The translations under genes and the position numbers were made by a program. The notes under the pieces are model-generated. The model was not told where the DNA came from, ran no database searches, and saw only the letters and a list, made by a program, of their open reading frames with translations. This document shows positions 7,834 through 15,911 of a DNA stretch of 41,147 bases, piece by piece. The stretch lies in contig CAIOLO010000017.1 in the NCBI GenBank assembly GCA_903859155.1, forward strand, positions 1 to 41,147, in the 5' to 3' direction. This stretch comes from an uncultured beta proteobacterium. GTDB lineage: Bacteria; Pseudomonadota; Gammaproteobacteria; Burkholderiales; SG8-39. Positions within the stretch are counted from its first letter, which is position 1. Each line of letters opens with the position of its first letter.

Positions 7834-8796
7834 TCAGTGCGCGATGCGGTTGCGCATCCTGTCGAGTTCTCCGGCCAGGAAGTGGCCCATGTTTTCTATC
7901 AATGTGGGAACAGTGTCGCGCGCGGAGTCCTGGCTCATGCCGCCAAGGTGCGGCGATATCAGCACATTGTGCATGGACCAGAACGGATGGTCGGCGGGCA
8001 GTGGTTCGCGCGAAAAGACATCCAGGGCTGCGCCGGCGATGCGTTTGTCGCGCAGCGCATCGACGAGCGCCGCCTCGTCCACCACGCCGCCGCGCGCCAG
8101 GTTGACGATGAAGGCGGTAGGCTTCATGGCGGCCAGAACCGCGGCATTGACCAGGTGATGTGTCTCGGCGCTGTAGGGCGCGAGCAGGATCAGGTGGTCG
8201 AGGTCGCGCACCGCGTTTAACAAGTCATTGCGCGGGCGCATCGCGTCGAACCCGGGAACGCTGCGGGCCGATGCGCTGATGCCCACCACTTTCATGCCCA
8301 GGGCCTTCAACCGCGGCGCCAGCGATTCGGCGATGGCGCCCACGCCGAGGATGCCGGCGGTGCGGCCGTTGATCAGGCTGGGGGCAAAACGCTCCCACTG
8401 GTGCTTGTCCTGGTTGCGCAACTGGCGCGGTAACTCGCGGCTCAGGGCGAGCATGGCCATGATGGTGGCTTCGGACATGGGCACGCCGTGTATGCCGTGA
8501 ACGTTGGTGAGAATCACCTCCTTGCGCAGGCTCGGGATTTCGGCGATGTTGTCGACGCCGGTGCCCATCGCCTGCACCCATTTGAGCCTGGGGGCATTGC
8601 CGAACACCTGTTCGGCGCGGTCCAGCAGGTGCGGACCGAACGTGACCAGCACGTCCATGGTTGCCAGGTGCGGATCGGCTTTGCTGACATGGTCCACCGG
8701 GATGAAATTGACCTGTGGGTAACGCAGGCGCATTTCGGTGTGGTAAAAGTCGCGGAAATTCTGCGGCAGGGCGAGGAGAAGGAGTACGTTGGTCAT
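7834..8796 (-). CDS. D-2-hydroxyacid dehydrogenase (NAD-binding)
   Basis: Cytoplasmic oxidoreductase of 320 residues from the D-isomer-specific 2-hydroxyacid dehydrogenase family, which interconverts 2-keto acids and D-2-hydroxy acids. The start is set at 8796 (MTNVLLLLAL); the longer frame would overlap the divergent hydrolase promoter, and its extra N-terminus looks non-coding. The coenzyme loop reads GILGVGAIAESLA, so the third Gly of GxGxxG is Ala. The catalytic trio is visible: Arg in VNLARGG, Glu in DVFSREPLP and His in ISPHLGGM. The ribosome site is weak. It diverges from an alpha/beta hydrolase gene 110 bases away, suggesting joint regulation. The exact substrate is unknown. Confidence 0.9.
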   Translation of the reverse strand: MTNVLLLLALPQNFRDFYHTEMRLRYPQVNFIPVDHVSKADPHLATMDVLVTFGPHLLDRAEQVFGNAPRLKWVQAMGTGVDNIAEIPSLRKEVILTNVHGIHGVPMSEATIMAMLALSRELPRQLRNQDKHQWERFAPSLINGRTAGILGVGAIAESLAPRLKALGMKVVGISASARSVPGFDAMRPRNDLLNAVRDLDHLILLAPYSAETHHLVNAAVLAAMKPTAFIVNLARGGVVDEAALVDALRDKRIAGAALDVFSREPLPADHPFWSMHNVLISPHLGGMSQDSARDTVPTLIENMGHFLAGELDRMRNRIAH

Positions 8797-8906
8797 CTTG
8801 TTGAGGTAAATTGTTGAGGGTTGTTGCAAAATAAACCTTTGCACCCCCAATTCTGCAGCATGCGATCCGTCGCTGCTGCGTTTTTTTGTAGCCGAGAGGA
8901 ATTGCC

Positions 8907-9776
8907 ATGCCGTACGCGACACTTGACGGAATCAAGACCCATTACATGACCCGGGGCAGCGGCCCGCACCTTCTGATGATGGCGCCGCGCGGCTTCAATT
9001 CGCGTATCGAAAGCTGGGGCGGCGGCAAATGGAAGGAAATGGATGTCTTCAACGCGCTGGCTGGGCATTTCACCATTGTTGCTTATGACCGTCGCGAAGC
9101 CGGCTTGACCGGCGGGCGCGTCGAAGTGCTCAACTGGGAAAAATTCGCCCAGCACGGCAAGCTGCTGCTCGAACACCTGGGAGTCGACAAGGCCTGGGTG
9201 ATCGGCCCCTGCATGGGCGTGGCGGTGGCTGCGCAGTTTGCGGTGCTCTATCCGGACAATGTCATCGGCCTGATGCTGCCGCAACCGGTGGGTGGACATC
9301 GCTGGTTCACGCGTCTGCGCGGATTTTTCGACAAGCACGCCGCCTTCGTGTGCGAGCACGGCCTTCCGGGCGTGGTGCAGAAGGTGCAGGGCAAGAGTTT
9401 CCAGGACGATCCCGAATGCGGGCCCTGGGCTTCGGTCCTTTACCATGACAAGGAATTTGCCGCGCGCTACGTGAAGCAGGATCTGGAGCGCTACCTGAAG
9501 ATCGTCGCCGAAACGCGTGACGTCATGTTCCCATCCTCGGACGTCTCAGGCCCCTGCGGCCAGGATCTGATGCGCCTGGAGACCCCCACCCTGGTCTGGG
9601 CAGGCGACGATGCCTCTCATGCCACCTCGGCCGCGCATCAGTTGCGCGAACTGCTGCCCTGCGTGGAGTATTGGGAAGTGCATGCCTCGCGGCAGACCCA
9701 CGAGACGCAGCTCGAGCAGATTCTGAATTTCAAGTCGAAGGTGGAGTCGGGCGCGATGGTGCGCAAAGCGGCCTGA
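8907..9776 (+). CDS. Alpha/beta hydrolase with predicted Cys nucleophile
   Basis: Hydrolase-fold protein of 289 residues, translated from ATG 8907 behind GAGAGGA. The order fits the alpha/beta hydrolase core: LDGIKTHYMTRGSGP opening strands, VAYDRREAGLT, the nucleophile elbow, and a late acid and His. The elbow reads GPCMG, so residue 102 is Cys (codon TGC at 9210-9212) where most members have Ser. Asp234/235 in WAGDD and His265 in RQTHE would complete the triad. A Cys nucleophile is known in dienelactone hydrolases and a few others. It diverges from the hydroxyacid dehydrogenase gene and converges on a VOC gene only 17 bases away. The substrate is unknown; a ring-cleavage product or thioester is possible. 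Confidence 0.85.
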   Translation: MPYATLDGIKTHYMTRGSGPHLLMMAPRGFNSRIESWGGGKWKEMDVFNALAGHFTIVAYDRREAGLTGGRVEVLNWEKFAQHGKLLLEHLGVDKAWVIGPCMGVAVAAQFAVLYPDNVIGLMLPQPVGGHRWFTRLRGFFDKHAAFVCEHGLPGVVQKVQGKSFQDDPECGPWASVLYHDKEFAARYVKQDLERYLKIVAETRDVMFPSSDVSGPCGQDLMRLETPTLVWAGDDASHATSAAHQLRELLPCVEYWEVHASRQTHETQLEQILNFKSKVESGAMVRKAA

Positions 9777-9793
9777 TCCGGCGCAATCCCAAC

Positions 9794-10342
9794 TCAGCCT
9801 TCGATGGCATCGGGCGTCATGCTGGTGACCTTGCGCACGGGGTTGGTGCCGTCCCAGGCAGCGGCTATCCGCGCGATCTTCTCGAAATAGGAGCCCTTCG
9901 AGCCGCTGATTTCGGATATCTCTATCAGGGTGCCGGCATGCCCGCAGGCCGTCAGAAAGGCATTGCGGTTGGGCGGGGTATTCGCGGTGGAGAGGACTTC
10001 GAATCCTTCATTCAGGTAGCGCGCCATGTCGGCATCGAATTGCCGCGTCCAGAAGGCGATGTGGTGCTGGCCCTCGAATCCTGCATTGACATAATCAAGG
10101 AACTGCGAAGGCGCGTCGTTGTGCTGCTGAATCAGTTCGATCTGCACCGGCCCGCTTTGCGACATGGCCAGGCTCAACTGCGGTGACGAGGGCTGACCGC
10201 GATAGGTTGAACCATGCGCGGTTATTTTCTCCACCAGAAAAAACGGGCCTATCCCGAGGACTTCAGTCCAGTGGCGCATGGCTTGCCCGATATCCTTTAC
10301 CAGGTACGCAACCTGTCTGATTTCGCCGAAACGATGGCTCAT
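9794..10342 (-). CDS. VOC-superfamily (glyoxalase/dioxygenase-fold) protein
   Basis: Small cytoplasmic protein of 182 residues. The start at 10342 (MSHRFGEIRQVAYLVKD) follows a GAGGGAG ribosome site, while the open frame upstream of it is not convincing. The opening strand QVAYLVKDIGQAMRHWTEVLGIGPF and the later GQHHIAFWTRQFDADMA mark the paired beta-alpha-beta-beta-beta modules of the vicinal oxygen chelate fold, and GTLIEISE supplies a typical metal-binding Glu. His in EGQHHIAF is another likely metal ligand. Members include glyoxalases, epimerases, extradiol dioxygenases and resistance proteins. The sequence does not decide among these. Confidence 0.85.
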   Translation of the reverse strand: MSHRFGEIRQVAYLVKDIGQAMRHWTEVLGIGPFFLVEKITAHGSTYRGQPSSPQLSLAMSQSGPVQIELIQQHNDAPSQFLDYVNAGFEGQHHIAFWTRQFDADMARYLNEGFEVLSTANTPPNRNAFLTACGHAGTLIEISEISGSKGSYFEKIARIAAAWDGTNPVRKVTSMTPDAIEG

Positions 10343-10614
10343 GGGGGCTCCCTCTTTGAATGTATTGTTATTAGAGCAGAACCGATGCGTCAGGGCGATG
10401 CGTGTCGGGCTCGGCAGGTTTTTCAAGCGGGCCGTAAGATGCAAGCCTGGGACCGAGGCTGCAGCGGACCAAGGGGGGAGTGACCGTTACCCTCACTGGG
10501 CCGGGTCCGGGTAGGAACCCGGGCAATGCATGCGGATCACGACAATTCCGGCCCGGCTTATCGCGCGTCGCTGTCAGTGATGCCGGAATGATCAATCGAA
10601 ACGAGGAGAAGACA

Positions 10615-11616
10615 TTGAATATTGCAACATCCACAAGGATTCGCCGGCTCGCAGAAGCCGGCATGGCGACCCTGGCAATGTTTGCCGCACTGGAGGCGGC
10701 GCCAGTCATGGCACAGGCCTTTCCCACGAAACCGCTGCGCCTGATCGTCTCGTTTGTCCCGGGCGGCCCCACTGATATCGTTGCCCGGGTGGTAGCGGGA
10801 AAGATGTCCGAGGGCCTCGGCCAGCAGGTCGTGGTAGAGAACCGCGGCGGTGCCGGTGGCACGCTCGGCGCGGATGCCGTGGCCAAGTCGCCGGGCGACG
10901 GCTATACGCTGTTGCTCGGAACCATTTCCACGCTGGGGGTCGCCTCCAGTGTCTATCCCAACCTGCCCTACGATCCGCGCAAGTCATTCGCCCCGGTGAG
11001 CCTGCTCACCGATGCCTATTTCGTCATTGGCGTCAACAGCACGGCGGTGCCGGGTACGCTGCGCGAATTCATCGCGCAGGCCAAGGCGGCGCCTGGAAAA
11101 TTCAACTTTGCCTCCAATGGCGCGGGCAACATCACGCATATCGCGGGCGAACTGTTCAACAACATGGTGGGCACAAATGTCGTGCATATTCCCTACAAGG
11201 GAACGGCCCCCGCCGCGCTGGATGTGGCGGCAGGGCGCGCGCATGTGCAGTTCGACGTGTTGCCGGCGTTCCAGCAGCACATCGCTTCGGGAAAAATCAG
11301 GGCGCTGGCCATAGCGAGTCCGCGCCGCGATTCACGTATTCCTGACGTGCCGACGACCGCGGAGGCGGGGATGTCGGATTTTGTGCTGAGTGCCTGGTTT
11401 GGACTGGTAGCCACCGCCGGGTCGCCCGAGCCGGCGATCCGGCGAATGAATGCCGAAATCAACAAGGGGCTCGCCGCCAATGACGTGCGCGAGACCATTT
11501 TCAAGTTGGGCCTGGAGCCGGCCGGTGGATCGCCGGAGCAGTTCGCCGCGCTGATCGCCAAGGAAAACGAGCGTTGGCCGGCGATAGTCAAGGCGGCGGG
11601 AATCAAGCTCGACTGA
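10615..11616 (+). CDS. Bug/TctC-family tripartite tricarboxylate transporter binding protein (3), TTG start
   Basis: Periplasmic binding protein of 333 residues. I place the start at TTG 10615, because GAGGAGAA lies about 6 bases before it and the next residues lead into a signal peptide ending VMAQAFP; the alternative ATG at 10588 has no ribosome site. Family marks include KPLRLIVSFVPGGPTDIVAR, VENRGGAGGTLGADAV, GDGYTLLLGT, FASNGAGNITHIAGEL, VHIPYKGTAPAALD and WFGLVATAGSPEPAI. It heads a run with amidohydrolase, asparaginase-like and amidase genes, so it may capture the amide or acid that they degrade. Confidence 0.9.
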   Translation: MNIATSTRIRRLAEAGMATLAMFAALEAAPVMAQAFPTKPLRLIVSFVPGGPTDIVARVVAGKMSEGLGQQVVVENRGGAGGTLGADAVAKSPGDGYTLLLGTISTLGVASSVYPNLPYDPRKSFAPVSLLTDAYFVIGVNSTAVPGTLREFIAQAKAAPGKFNFASNGAGNITHIAGELFNNMVGTNVVHIPYKGTAPAALDVAAGRAHVQFDVLPAFQQHIASGKIRALAIASPRRDSRIPDVPTTAEAGMSDFVLSAWFGLVATAGSPEPAIRRMNAEINKGLAANDVRETIFKLGLEPAGGSPEQFAALIAKENERWPAIVKAAGIKLD

Positions 11617-11702
11617 GGCCCTTCGCGCGGGCGGTTTTCAGCCGGATTCGTGCAGAACCGGCTATGCTTCGTCTTCCCTAAATGGAAAGGTCAGGTTGCA
11701 TC

Positions 11703-12719
11703 ATGCGCAAGATCGATATTTTCAATCACATCCAACCGGAAAAATACTTCAGCCACGTGCAGAACCTGGCGGCGGCAAAGGAGGGGCTGGGAAAGCGCAC
11801 CACGGATAAATCGGTATTGCGCGATCTGGATGCACGCTTCCGGTTGATGGACGAATTCGGTGACTATCAGCAGGTCATCACGGTTCCGGGCCCGCAGCCG
11901 GCGGTGTTGGCCGGGCCCGACACATCCCCCGAGATTGCGCGCATTGCCAATGACGGCATGGCCGAGTTGGTGCAAAAATATCCGGACCGCTTTGCCGGCT
12001 TCGCGGCGACCCTGCCGATGAACAATCCCGATGCGGCATTTGCGGAAGCCAAGCGCGCCATCGACCAGTTGGGCGCCTGCGGCGTCGAGATATTCACCAA
12101 TATCAAGGGGAAGGCACTGGACGATCCGGCGATCGCGCCGCTGTGGGGCATCATGAACGATTATGACCTGCCGATCTGGATGCATCCTTCGCGCAGTTCG
12201 AGTCTCACCGACTACAGCAGCGAGCCCAAATCCCGCTACGAAATCTGGTTCACCTTTGGTTATCCCTACGAAACCTCGGCGGCCATGGCACGGCTGGTAT
12301 TCGCAGGAATCTTCGACAAATATCCGAATCTGAAAATCATCACCCATCACATGGGCGGCATGGTGGCGTTTTCCGAAGGGCGCGTGAATGCCGGCTGGGA
12401 GGTAATGGGGTCGCGCACCTCGGACGAGGATTACACCGGCGTGCTCAAAAGCCTGAAGCGCCCGCATGGCGAATATTTCAAGATGTTCTATGCCGACACG
12501 GCGTTGTTTGGCGCCGTAGCCGGCACCGAGTGCGGGTTGAAGTATTTCGGTGTGGATCACGTGGTATTCGCCTCGGACTATCCCTTCGATCCGATCCCGG
12601 GGCAATTCATCCGCGACACCATTGCGATTGTCGATGGCCTGGATATTTCCGAGGCCGATCGCGCCAAGATTTATCATGGCAACGCCGAGCGCATGTTGAA
12701 GCTCAAGCCACGACGCTGA
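11703..12719 (+). CDS. Amidohydrolase family 2 (ACMSD/resorcylate decarboxylase-like) protein
   Basis: Metal-dependent TIM-barrel enzyme of 338 residues; relatives hydrolyse or decarboxylate small ring acids. ATG 11703 (MRKIDIFNHIQP) fits the family start better than the one at 11682. In this branch the first strand usually carries an HxH pair; here it is FNH, so the first His is Phe. Other ligands look present: WMHPSRSS, the THHMGG stretch, and Asp in VFASDYPFDP. The gene lies 86 bases after Bug gene 3 and 22 bases before the asparaginase-like gene, inside one probable operon. The missing His points to a variant metal site; loss of activity is also possible. Confidence 0.87.
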   Translation: MRKIDIFNHIQPEKYFSHVQNLAAAKEGLGKRTTDKSVLRDLDARFRLMDEFGDYQQVITVPGPQPAVLAGPDTSPEIARIANDGMAELVQKYPDRFAGFAATLPMNNPDAAFAEAKRAIDQLGACGVEIFTNIKGKALDDPAIAPLWGIMNDYDLPIWMHPSRSSSLTDYSSEPKSRYEIWFTFGYPYETSAAMARLVFAGIFDKYPNLKIITHHMGGMVAFSEGRVNAGWEVMGSRTSDEDYTGVLKSLKRPHGEYFKMFYADTALFGAVAGTECGLKYFGVDHVVFASDYPFDPIPGQFIRDTIAIVDGLDISEADRAKIYHGNAERMLKLKPRR

Positions 12720-12741
12720 GCCGTACCGGGGAGGAGGAGGG

Positions 12742-13737
12742 ATGGCGGGGGAAAGGCGCGCGCGCATCCGGCTGATGATGGGACCGGGGACTCTGCCGAG
12801 CCAGGGCAGCCACCGGCTGGACATGACCCGCTACCGCAGGAGCGGCAAACAACAGCTCGGCGGCAACGAGCTGCTCGCGGCAATGCCGGAAATTGCCGCG
12901 ATTGCAGAGGTCTCGGTGGATGCTGGCCTGCACGGCATTGCGTCCATCGCGGACCAGTGCATGCTCGCCCGCAGGGTGCAACACGTGCTCGACGATCCTG
13001 CGGTGGACGGCGTGGTTTTCGTGCAGGGCACCAACAGCATTGAAGAGACCGCCTATTTCCTGCACCTGACAGTTCGCAGCGGCAAGCCGATAGTGGTGAC
13101 CGGCGCGCAGCGCCCTTTCACGGCGATGAGCAGCGATGCCCATCTCAACCTCTACGATGCCTTCCGGGTGGCCGCGCACGCGGACACGCAGGGCAAGGGC
13201 GTGGTGGTAGTGACCAACGGCGAGATCAACGGCGCCCGCGACGTGACCAAGACCCACACCTACCGCCTGCAGACCTTTCGCGGCCGCGATCTGGGTTTGC
13301 TCGGATATGCCGATCCGGATGCCATCGTTTATTACCATCTGCCGGCGCGACGCCACACGCTGGCCAGCGAATTCATACTGCGGGAGGACACCGTCCTGCC
13401 GCGCGTCGAGATCATTTATGTCGGGATCACCAGCCAGCCCGGCCTGGCGAGCGCGGCGGTGGAGGCCGGCGCCAAAGGCCTGGTGGTGGCCGGCACCGGC
13501 GCCGGTTCGCTTGGCAATCTGGATGCCGAACTGGCGGTAATTGCCATGCAGGGAGTCACAGTGGTGCGCAGCGCACGCGTCGGCGAGGGGCGCGTGATCC
13601 GGGACGACAACTGGCAGCAACCCGGCATGGTGGCAGCGGATAATCTTTCGCCGCAAAAAGCATCTCTGTTGCTGGCGCTCGCGCTTGCGACCACCGCCAA
13701 TGCAGATGAAATTCAGCGCATGTTCGACCAGTACTGA
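12742..13737 (+). CDS. Asparaginase/glutaminase-family protein with altered active site
   Basis: Protein of 331 residues with the type I/II asparaginase fold, translated from ATG 12742 just after a GGAGGAGGAGG stretch. Conserved blocks include VVFVQGTNSIEETAYFL, VVTGAQRP, SDAHLNLYDAF, NGARDVTKTHTY and VVAGTGAGSLG. Compared with E. coli asparaginase II, the first Thr is kept (T17, in a PGTLPSQG loop instead of GGTIAG), and T97 and K170 are kept, but the Asp after the second Thr is Asn (N98) and the next Thr is Ser (S99). The SQD substrate segment reads DQC. There is no signal peptide. The substrate pocket has therefore diverged, and the true substrate may be an amide other than asparagine. The amidase follows 10 bases later. 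Confidence 0.85.
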   Translation: MAGERRARIRLMMGPGTLPSQGSHRLDMTRYRRSGKQQLGGNELLAAMPEIAAIAEVSVDAGLHGIASIADQCMLARRVQHVLDDPAVDGVVFVQGTNSIEETAYFLHLTVRSGKPIVVTGAQRPFTAMSSDAHLNLYDAFRVAAHADTQGKGVVVVTNGEINGARDVTKTHTYRLQTFRGRDLGLLGYADPDAIVYYHLPARRHTLASEFILREDTVLPRVEIIYVGITSQPGLASAAVEAGAKGLVVAGTGAGSLGNLDAELAVIAMQGVTVVRSARVGEGRVIRDDNWQQPGMVAADNLSPQKASLLLALALATTANADEIQRMFDQY

Positions 13738-13747
13738 GGAGAGAAAC

Positions 13748-15256
13748 TTGAGTCAAGGCAACGTGGCGGTTGGAAAAGCGGATTTTGATCTGATTGAAGC
13801 GACGGTTGCCGATGTTCACGCAGCCTACGCAGCGGGAAGCCTCAGCGTGAGGCAGCTGACGCAACGCTATCTGGAGCGCATCGAGGCTCTGGACCGGCGC
13901 GGGCCGGGGCTCAATTCGATCATCGCGGTCAATCCGAAGGCGCTGGAGGAAGCCGACCGTCTGGACGAAACGCGCCGGGATACAGGGAGGATGGGACCCC
14001 TGCATGGCATTCCCGTGATCATGAAGGACCAGGCGGATGTTGCCGGCATGGCGACCACACTGGGCTCCGTGCTTTTCAAGGACCACTATCCCGACCGTGA
14101 TTGTGTCGTCGTGGAAAAGCTCAAAGCCGCCGGAGCAATCATTCTTGCCAAGGCGACGCTGGGTGAACTCGGTGGCGGCGACACGCACGGTTCCCTGTTC
14201 GGCTCCACACGCAATCCCTACGACCTCGAGCGCACTCCGGGTGGCTCTTCCGGAGGACCGGCGGCAAGTGTCGCGGCCAACCTGGGCATGCTTGCCGTGG
14301 GGCAGGAGGGTCTGGCCTCGATTCGCCGGCCAGCCGGATGGAATTGCCTGGCTGGCATGCGTCCGACGGCGGGACTGGTCAGCCGCACTGGCGTCTACGA
14401 AGGCTGGCCCGGCATAGCCGGATCACTGGGGCCGCTGACGCGCACCGTCACGGATCTCGCACTGCTGCTCGACGCCATGGTGGGCTACGATCCGGAGGAT
14501 CCGGTGACCGCCGCCGGCGTGGGGCACCTGCCGGAAAGTTATACGCGTTCGCTGGACAAAGATGGTCTCAAGGGCAAACGCATCGGCATTCTGCGCGAAT
14601 CGCAGGGCTTGTACTCCGAACCCGACAGCGACGATTACCGGGAAATCACCCGGGTCCTGGAGCGCTCGGTGGAGGAACTGAAAGCCGCCGGTGCGGTGAT
14701 CGTCGATCCCATAGTCATTCCGGACCTCAAGGAGTTGCTGGCCAAGCGTCCGGGAAGCTTTTTCGGCTCGGAGGAGACCTTCAAGGTCTACATGGGGCGC
14801 AACAAGAACCCCATTTACCGAACGCGCGACGAAGCCTTGCGCTCGCCGGATTTTCCGAAGATTGTGCGCTCAGCCAGGCTGCGCTGGACGAAATTGGCCG
14901 ATGCAGCGCAGCACTATGATTTCCTGAAAGCGCGCGAGCAACTGATGATTCGTTACCTGAAGGTGATGGCCGATCACCGGCTCGATGCCATCGCGCACAA
15001 GGCCGTCGAGCACTCGCCGACACTGATCCGCGACGGTGTCAATCCGCCGTTTGTCGAGCAAAAGGGCGCGCCGCACATCAACACCTATCTGGTGTTCGTG
15101 CCGACCATCGTGGTGCCGGCGGGATTTACCGCGCAGAACCTGCCTGCGGGATTGTGCTTCCTCGGGCGGCCCTATGATGATGCCAATCTCATCAAATACG
15201 CCTATGCCTTTGAGCAGGCGACGCGCTATCGCAGGGCGCCGGTTCTGGGAATTTAG
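13748..15256 (+). CDS. Amidase signature (GatA-like) family protein, TTG start
   Basis: Amidase of 502 residues that would hydrolyse a carboxamide to acid and ammonia. The start is set at TTG 13748, preceded by GAGGAGAGAAAC; the open frame reaches further back into the asparaginase-like gene but lacks a ribosome site. The Ser-cisSer-Lys triad can be read: Lys in IPVIMKDQADVAG, the cis-Ser in TPGGSSGGPAASVAA, and the nucleophile Ser in GLASIRRPAG. The block before the nucleophile reads GQEGLASIRRP in place of the usual GxDTGGSIRxP, marking a separate branch. It closes the amide-utilisation run and converges on a small hypothetical gene. Confidence 0.9.
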   Translation: MSQGNVAVGKADFDLIEATVADVHAAYAAGSLSVRQLTQRYLERIEALDRRGPGLNSIIAVNPKALEEADRLDETRRDTGRMGPLHGIPVIMKDQADVAGMATTLGSVLFKDHYPDRDCVVVEKLKAAGAIILAKATLGELGGGDTHGSLFGSTRNPYDLERTPGGSSGGPAASVAANLGMLAVGQEGLASIRRPAGWNCLAGMRPTAGLVSRTGVYEGWPGIAGSLGPLTRTVTDLALLLDAMVGYDPEDPVTAAGVGHLPESYTRSLDKDGLKGKRIGILRESQGLYSEPDSDDYREITRVLERSVEELKAAGAVIVDPIVIPDLKELLAKRPGSFFGSEETFKVYMGRNKNPIYRTRDEALRSPDFPKIVRSARLRWTKLADAAQHYDFLKAREQLMIRYLKVMADHRLDAIAHKAVEHSPTLIRDGVNPPFVEQKGAPHINTYLVFVPTIVVPAGFTAQNLPAGLCFLGRPYDDANLIKYAYAFEQATRYRRAPVLGI

Positions 15257-15316
15257 GGGGGCACGGAACACGGGTCGATTGCGGCGAAACCGTATTGCGC
15301 GACGATTTCCGGTTTT

Positions 15317-15655
15317 TCAGGTACCCGGGCGCTGGTTGATGCGGGCGGCGTCCTCGATTATTTTCATCGGGTCCCCGCCCCACAACATGGTTGCGTAGAA
15401 AAAGGACTCAAGCTTCGCACGGGTCAAATCGCGCCACTGCTGGGTATTGAGCAGCACCAGAATGCCTGTCATGCCCATGTCTCCAACCACGAAAAAACTC
15501 GCTTCTCGAACCTCTTCGCCGGGGTCGCGATCCCAGGTCACCGCTTCGACACTGGCGATCGATTTGGCGGACTCGCCGGGAAATACCGAAAAGGTTCCGG
15601 TGCAGCCGTCCAGCGTTTTGAGCGAGCATCCCAGTCGCGCACCTTTAGGTGTCAT
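15317..15655 (-). CDS. Hypothetical protein, 112 residues
   Basis: Short protein that I cannot assign to a family. The start at 15655 follows GAGGAAG. It is probably soluble: no signal peptide, though a modest hydrophobic stretch (MGMTGILVLLN) lies in the middle. Two cysteines occur near the N-terminus (LGCSLKTLDGCTG), and a Trp-rich amphipathic region follows (QQWRDLTRAKLESFFYATMLWGG). It converges on the amidase with 60 bases between the stops and has a 256-base region upstream in which I see no gene. Codon use looks like that of its neighbours. Confidence 0.65.
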   Translation of the reverse strand: MTPKGARLGCSLKTLDGCTGTFSVFPGESAKSIASVEAVTWDRDPGEEVREASFFVVGDMGMTGILVLLNTQQWRDLTRAKLESFFYATMLWGGDPMKIIEDAARINQRPGT

Positions 15656-15911
15656 TCGGTCTTCCTCAAATCCGTTCCGTCCATTCAGATGGTCTGGCTG
15701 GCAATCGTTTCAGCCCGGGTTCTCCGCCTCTTGGCGAGCCAATATGGCGAGGGGGGTATTCTGCTCCAATTATCGGGTCAAGCCGTTTCCATTGTCAGGG
15801 ATACCACCAATGGTCAATTTAAGCGCCAAGTATTGGCCGCCCGGTATCGCTAGCCACCCCCACGATTGGCGACTATGATCCTGCTGCGGCAACAACCTGA
15901 GGAGAGGCGCG

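Noticed and set aside
10507-10522. Hairpin CCGGGT-AGGA-ACCCGG upstream of Bug gene 3
   Set aside because: Short GC stem without T-run and no further structure; likely chance in GC-rich DNA.
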